Below are positions 6,153 to 9,557 of a stretch of 9,557 nt of DNA, piece after piece. The stretch spans positions 1-9,557 of the forward strand of contig DAHWHT010000304.1 of assembly GCA_027335515.1 (NCBI GenBank). The letters are read 5' to 3'. Both the position numbers and the translations under genes were made by a program. Numbering within the stretch: position 1 is the first letter of the stretch; the number at the start of each line of letters is the position of its first letter. Source of the stretch: Clostridia bacterium (GTDB lineage Bacteria; Bacillota_E; RBS10-35; JAJYVN01). Below the pieces are notes generated by a model. The model was not told where the DNA came from. It ran no database searches and saw only the letters and a program-made list of their open reading frames with translations.

Positions 6153-6254
6153 TGGCCGCATTGCCCCTCATGCGGAGACCAAACGGCGAATCGCAGGGCT
6201 GCCGCCACCGGACACGAGCGGCGCAACCGCCCGAACCGGCACCTTCCGGACCCA

Positions 6255-6300
6255 GGCGCACCGGCCTGCGCCGCGCCCCCCCGATCCGCCCCCCCGCCCC
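6255..6300 (-). terminator. Possible 3'-end structure: G-rich tract plus short hairpin
   Basis: Downstream of the dehydrogenase stop at 6320, the minus strand carries GGGG, C, GGGGGGG, six bases, GGGGGGG (6300 to 6276), enough runs for a four-tract G-quadruplex. A hairpin follows (GGCGCA 6255-6260 with TGCGCC 6267-6272, 6-nt loop). No T-run follows. This is a candidate transcript end for the dehydrogenase; the quadruplex is inferred from the pattern. Confidence 0.3.
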
Positions 6301-6319
6301 GGCCGCGTGCGTCATCGAC

Positions 6320-7393
6320 TCACGCCAGCGGCACCGGGTCGCGCACGTCCACCTCCCGGCCCTCGGCGGCCGACCGATAGATGCCATCCAGGATGGCCAT
6401 GCTGGGCAGGATCTCAGCGGCGGGGATGGGGGCCGGTCCATTTTCCCGCACCGCCCGTACGAACTCCGCGATCTTGCGCTCGAACGAACCGGCCGACCCC
6501 GGGCGGCGCACCGGCAAGACCGTCCGGGTCGGCGCACCGACCACGTCCTGGAAGTAGGTCATGCCGACGATCGTATCGTCGCCCAAACCGCCCGTGACGT
6601 CGAGCCGCAGCCCGCCGTTGGCGCCCAAAAACAGGCAGGGCCCGAGGGAATCGGCGTGCATGGCCCAACAGATCTTGAACACCATCGTCAGGCCGCCCTC
6701 AAACCGGATGAACGCCGCACCGAAGTCCTCGACGTCCGCCGCCGCATCCGCGATGTAGGTGGGGTTGCGGATGAAGTGGTTGGCCGTCACCGCACTGACG
6801 GTCAGCGGCCGCGGATGGCCCAGGATATACATCGCGGTGTCGATCGAGTAGCAACCGATGTCCAGGATGGCGCCACCCCCGGCCAGCGCGCTCCGCAGGA
6901 AGGTGCCGCCGGCGAGGCCGCGCTGCCGGCCGCCGCCCATGTCCACATAGTAGAGGTCGCCCATGCTGCCGGAGGCCACCACACGCCGGGCCAGGTTGAT
7001 ATTCTGATCGTACCGCGACTGAAATCCGACCGAGAGGATGCGTCCGGCGCGCCGGGCCACATCCACCATCTCCCGGGCGTGGGCATAGGTCACCGCCAAC
7101 GGCCTTTCCACCAACACGTGCTTGCCGGCCTGCAGGGCCGCAACGGCCGCGGAGTGGTGCGCCACGTTGGGCGTGCAGACACTGACGGCGTCCAGATCCT
7201 CCGCCAACAGCGCGGCGGGATCGTCAAAGGCGCGCGCCTGCAGTCCATGGGTCGCGGCAAACTCGGCGGCACGACCCGGAATGACATCGCACACCGCCAG
7301 GATCTGCGCATCCGGAATCTGGGCGTAGCTGCGAACGTGGGCCCGCGCGATGCCTCCGGTGCCGATAATGCCGATGCGGGTCTTGCGCTCCAT
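6320..7393 (-). CDS. Gfo/Idh/MocA-family NAD(P)-dependent oxidoreductase (ERP variant)
   Basis: A complete 357-residue oxidoreductase. The N-terminal Rossmann fold has IGIIGTGGIARAH (7-19), then CDVIPGRA (35-42) at the cofactor ribose site and VCTPNVAHH (72-80). The C-terminal alpha/beta domain includes GGAILDIGCYSIDTAMYILG (173-192), matching the DxGxY..D pattern of the glucose-fructose-oxidoreductase-like branch. Family members oxidise or epimerise sugars, inositols and related polyols with NAD(P). The usual EKP motif, whose Lys takes part in catalysis in many members, reads ERP here (Glu96-Arg97-Pro98; codon AGG, one base from AAG). Activity may be altered or the substrate unusual. ATG 7393 is the start; the ribosome site is weak (AGGGGG about 11 nt upstream). 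It is divergent from the second Gfo/Idh/MocA gene at 7604. The substrate is unknown. Confidence 0.93.
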   Translation of the reverse strand: MERKTRIGIIGTGGIARAHVRSYAQIPDAQILAVCDVIPGRAAEFAATHGLQARAFDDPAALLAEDLDAVSVCTPNVAHHSAAVAALQAGKHVLVERPLAVTYAHAREMVDVARRAGRILSVGFQSRYDQNINLARRVVASGSMGDLYYVDMGGGRQRGLAGGTFLRSALAGGGAILDIGCYSIDTAMYILGHPRPLTVSAVTANHFIRNPTYIADAAADVEDFGAAFIRFEGGLTMVFKICWAMHADSLGPCLFLGANGGLRLDVTGGLGDDTIVGMTYFQDVVGAPTRTVLPVRRPGSAGSFERKIAEFVRAVRENGPAPIPAAEILPSMAILDGIYRSAAEGREVDVRDPVPLA

Positions 7394-7436
7394 CTTTGCA
7401 AAAGCCCCCTTGCCGGGCGGCGGCCCGAACCGCCAC

Positions 7437-7450
7437 CCTGTACGTACAGG
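7437..7450. promoter_or_regulatory. Perfect 14-bp palindrome CCTGTACGTACAGG, likely operator
   Basis: A fully symmetric 14-mer in the 210-bp spacer between the two divergent dehydrogenase genes, 44 bp before the minus gene and 154 bp before the plus gene. Flanking CCAC/GTGG symmetry continues if one base is skipped. Form and place suit a dimeric repressor controlling one or both genes. No regulator gene lies beside it, so the binding protein is unknown. I found no convincing -35/-10 pair nearby. Confidence 0.5.
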
Positions 7451-7603
7451 TGGATCCGCCGGGCGAGCTTCCCTGCGGCCCGCCAAGGGCCTGCCGGACA
7501 TAACCAGATTCGCACGGATTGCCCACCGCGCCGCGTCCCCGGCCGACCGCCGGCAGGACCCGCCGCATCCGACCGGGTATCCCCAAGCGCTGGAGGTGGC
7601 GAT

Positions 7604-8686
7604 GTGGCGGCGTTGAAGGTGGCGGTGGTCGGGCTGTCCGGTATCGGCAGCCGGCACTGCGCGTGCTATCTGGAGGACCCCCTGGCCACGTTGGTCGGGG
7701 TGTGCGACATCGCGGCGGACAAGGCGGATGCCGTCGGCACCCGACTCGGTGTCCGGTCCTACCATCGGCTGTCCGATCTGCTCGCGGCCGAGCCGGATTT
7801 GGATCTGGTGGACGTCGCCACGGGAGGCGCGGAGAACGCCAGTTGGCACTACGCTCCGGTGATGGAGGCCATCGCGGCCGGCCGCAACGTCCTGGTCGAA
7901 AAGCCCCTTTCCAATGCGATCGACGAGGCGCGCGCCATGGTGGCCGCGGCCGAAGAGCGCGGGGTGTACTTTGCGTGCAACCTCAACCACTACTTCAGCC
8001 CACCTGCGGAGCGCGCCCGCACCCTCATCGCCGACGGCAAGCTGGGCGAAGTGCGCCACTGCATCATGAAGATGTCCTTTTCCGGTGGAGAGGGGACGTA
8101 CGGGGGCCCGAGCCGGGATCCGCGCTCGGCCGGCCTGCCGTACTTCCATGCCAAGGCCTTCCTAACCCACCCCTTCAGCGTGATGCGGCATCTGTGCGGT
8201 GACGTGGACCAGGTGCAGGCGTTCTTTGGTCGGCCCTGGTTTCGCCAGCGCGCGGGCGAGGTGCTGTTTTCCCAAACGAGCATCCACCTGCGCTTCACCA
8301 ACGACGCCACCGGCTACCTCCTGAGCCACCGCGGCGACACGCCGGCCGGACCCGGGGGATGGTGGAGCGTGGAGGTGGGTGGTACCCGCGGCACGCTCGC
8401 CATCGAGAACTGCGTCGAGCGGCTCACGCTCTGGCCGGCGCGCGAAGCCGGCGCCCCCGCTCCCTCCCCGGAGGTATACGATTCGGGGCTGACCGACTTC
8501 GAAGTTACCTTTCCACGCAGACTGCACGCCCTGCTGGAAGACCTCCAGGGAAGGGTGCCCGCCCGGTTGCTGCGGGGATCTGGACGCGACGCGCTCGCCG
8601 CCCTCGAATACACCTGGGCCGCCATCCGCTCTCACGAGCGCGGGGGTGCACTCGTGCGCCCCCACGACCTGCCCGCCGCGCGCTGA
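7604..8686 (+). CDS. Gfo/Idh/MocA-family oxidoreductase
   Basis: A complete 360-residue protein. The Rossmann domain opens with LKVAVVGLSGIGSRH (4-18), followed by VGVCDIAADKA (31-41), LDLVDVATGGAENASWHY (67-83) and the intact LVEKPL (97-102, Lys100). The second domain begins around 125 (NLNHYFSPPAERARTLI, GKLGEVRH) and contains KAFLTHPFSVMRHLCG (184-199). His189 fits the family's catalytic His, but the Asp often three residues later is Ser192. The start is GTG at 7604, fixed by GGAGGTGG (7592-7599) with 6 nt between GGAGGT and the start; the frame is open far upstream but that part is antisense to the neighbouring gene. It is divergent from a second, clearly different member of the same superfamily. 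Likely sugar or polyol dehydrogenase, substrate unknown. A hairpin terminator follows 10 nt after the stop. Confidence 0.93.
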   Translation: MAALKVAVVGLSGIGSRHCACYLEDPLATLVGVCDIAADKADAVGTRLGVRSYHRLSDLLAAEPDLDLVDVATGGAENASWHYAPVMEAIAAGRNVLVEKPLSNAIDEARAMVAAAEERGVYFACNLNHYFSPPAERARTLIADGKLGEVRHCIMKMSFSGGEGTYGGPSRDPRSAGLPYFHAKAFLTHPFSVMRHLCGDVDQVQAFFGRPWFRQRAGEVLFSQTSIHLRFTNDATGYLLSHRGDTPAGPGGWWSVEVGGTRGTLAIENCVERLTLWPAREAGAPAPSPEVYDSGLTDFEVTFPRRLHALLEDLQGRVPARLLRGSGRDALAALEYTWAAIRSHERGGALVRPHDLPAAR

Positions 8687-8696
8687 CGGCCGGGCC

Positions 8697-8734
8697 ACCG
8701 GCGGCGGACAGGAAATCCGGCGTCCGCCGCCGGT
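8697..8734 (+). terminator. Hairpin terminator after the plus-strand dehydrogenase
   Basis: ACCGGCGGCGGAC (8697-8709) and GTCCGCCGCCGGT (8722-8734) form a perfect 13-bp stem with a 12-nt loop, 10 nt past the stop codon. Only TTG follows the stem, with no T-run. Confidence 0.6.
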
Positions 8735-8989
8735 TGAACCACAAGGGCGGGGTTGGAGACAATCCGGGGTTTGGGGGCGGCCGCACCATGCCGACCAGGG
8801 GGGGCGTTGCCACCGGCGCCCAACCGCGGCGACCAGGCATCCACGTGCCGTGTCCACCACCCACGGCGGTGGCGTTGCGGGGCGCTGCGTGGGCGGGCGA
8901 ACCCGCTCCTTCGTCCCGCTCCACGTTGGGATGGATGCGGTGGCCGGGCCGCGGCGACGGCGGGCGCATGAAGTGCATACGGGTCCGCG
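8735..8989. other. Intergenic DNA, nothing recognised
   Basis: 255 bp between two hairpins, G-rich on the plus strand with runs of 4-7 G. Open frames exist on both strands but show no domain or start signal. I find no repeat or promoter to report. Confidence 0.4.
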
Positions 8990-9031
8990 CAATGGAGCCC
9001 CTGACCACCCGGTGGGTCAGGGGCTCCATTG
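8990..9031. terminator. Bidirectional hairpin terminator, 17-bp perfect stem
   Basis: CAATGGAGCCCCTGACC (8990-9006) pairs exactly with GGTCAGGGGCTCCATTG (9015-9031) around an 8-nt loop. It lies 52 bp beyond the stop of the GltD-like gene (minus) and 303 bp past the plus-strand dehydrogenase. It most likely ends the minus transcript, and any read-through from the other side. GTTCCC follows on the plus strand; there is no clear T-run. Confidence 0.7.
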
Positions 9032-9083
9032 GTTCCCTGGTCCCGGGGCCGGATCGCCATCCGCGCCGGCGGAGGCCCGGCGG

Positions 9084-9557
9084 TCAGTCCGCGGCGACGG
9101 CCATGTCGGCCGACCGCTTGGACCGTTCCAGGATGTAGGCGCCAATCGCGTCAGCGGCCATACGGCCGTCCCGGATCGCATGCACGACGGTCATGGCACC
9201 GCGCACGATGTCGCCGCCGGCAAAGACGCCGTCCAAAACGGTCTCTCCGCCCTCATCGCGGACGCGCACCGTGCTGCTGCGGGTCAACAGTTCCGGATGC
9301 CCGAGCACACTGCCGTCCGCCGAGTAGCCGACCGCCATAATCACCTGGTCGCATTCCTGCTCGTATTCGCTACCGGGGATCGGCTCCGGGCTGCGACGAC
9401 CGCTGGCATCCGGCTCGCCCAGGCGCATGCGCACCAGGCGGGCGGCCCGCACGTGCCCGTGCTCGTCCTTGAGAAACTCGACCGGATTGACGAGGTATTC
9501 GAACCGGGTGCCCTCCACGACGGTGTGCTCCACCTCGCCGTGGCGCGAGGGGCTCTC
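9084..9557 (-). CDS. gltD: Glutamate synthase small subunit (GltD)-like flavoprotein, C-terminal part
   Basis: The last 157 residues are visible; the N-terminal part, with the iron-sulfur and first nucleotide-binding regions, is off the right edge. HTVVEGTRFEYLVNPVEFL corresponds to the NADPH-domain segment of GltD. ECDQVIMAVGYSAD is the family's 'V..A.G' return to the FAD fold, and GVFAGGDIVRGAMTVVHAIRDGRMAADAI is the conserved C-terminal FAD-binding signature. GltD passes electrons from NADPH through FAD and Fe-S centres to GltB, which makes glutamate from glutamine and 2-oxoglutarate. The same fold is used by related subunits (dihydropyrimidine dehydrogenase, NADH-dependent ferredoxin:NADP oxidoreductase, sulfide dehydrogenase), so without the rest of the gene and its neighbour the GltD name is probable rather than certain. 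The stop at 9084-9086 is followed by the 8990-9031 terminator. Confidence 0.85.
   Translation of the reverse strand, partial: ESPSRHGEVEHTVVEGTRFEYLVNPVEFLKDEHGHVRAARLVRMRLGEPDASGRRSPEPIPGSEYEQECDQVIMAVGYSADGSVLGHPELLTRSSTVRVRDEGGETVLDGVFAGGDIVRGAMTVVHAIRDGRMAADAIGAYILERSKRSADMAVAAD

Noticed and set aside
6152..7603. Plus-strand open frame running into the second dehydrogenase
   Set aside because: It is the antisense of the first dehydrogenase. A strong ribosome site fixes the real start at 7604.
8745..8815. Several G-runs on the plus strand suggesting a quadruplex
   Set aside because: The spacing between the runs is too long for a standard four-tract motif, and no gene end coincides with it.

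Overview
This is a high-GC (roughly 70%) bacterial window with strong GGAGG-type ribosome binding sites, frequent GTG/TTG starts, and short gene-end spacers holding long GC-rich hairpins. The protein families (ArAE/FUSC exporter, MFS carrier, VapBC module, lipoprotein, Gfo/Idh/MocA oxidoreductases, GltD) point to a free-living high-GC bacterium. A thermophilic or acidophilic Bacillota or Chloroflexota lineage would fit, but the sequence alone does not fix the taxonomy. I see no rRNA, tRNA or CRISPR array.

Layout. (1) 1-636, minus: 5' part of a FUSC/aromatic-acid-exporter membrane protein, running off the left edge. (2) 1028-1333, plus: a small protein with a helix-turn-helix-like C-terminal half, divergent from the exporter and separated from it by 391 bp. 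(3) 1344-2615, minus: a complete 12-helix MFS transporter, convergent with the small gene. (4) 2616-3482: a gene-free stretch, then the C-terminal stump of a decayed TnpB/OrfB transposon nuclease. (5) 3598-4321, plus: a VapBC-type toxin-antitoxin pair (AbrB-fold antitoxin, PIN toxin) whose genes overlap by 11 nt. (6) 4322-4879: about 560 bp without a convincing gene but rich in inverted repeats, leading into (7) 4880-5764, plus: a secreted lipoprotein carrying a concanavalin-A-like (DUF1349-like) domain. (8) 5831-6094, minus: a TusA/SirA-fold small protein that lacks the family's catalytic cysteine, with a recognisable promoter. (9) 6320-7393, minus, and 7604-8686, plus: two divergent Gfo/Idh/MocA dehydrogenases around a 210-bp spacer holding a perfect 14-bp palindrome. 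(10) 9084-9557, minus: the C-terminal part of a glutamate-synthase-small-subunit (GltD)-like flavoprotein, running off the right edge.

How the genes relate. Most are single transcription units set divergently or convergently; the only clear operon is vapBC. The two dehydrogenases are the best candidates for shared regulation (sugar or polyol oxidation), and the ConA-like lipoprotein could bind extracellular glycans, but nothing in the sequence links them directly. No complete, obviously new multi-gene system is evident. The most unusual points are the cysteine-less TusA-like protein, the Lys-to-Arg change in the EKP motif of one dehydrogenase, the mutually exclusive hairpins ahead of the lipoprotein gene, and the repeated use of long perfect hairpins without U-tracts at gene ends.
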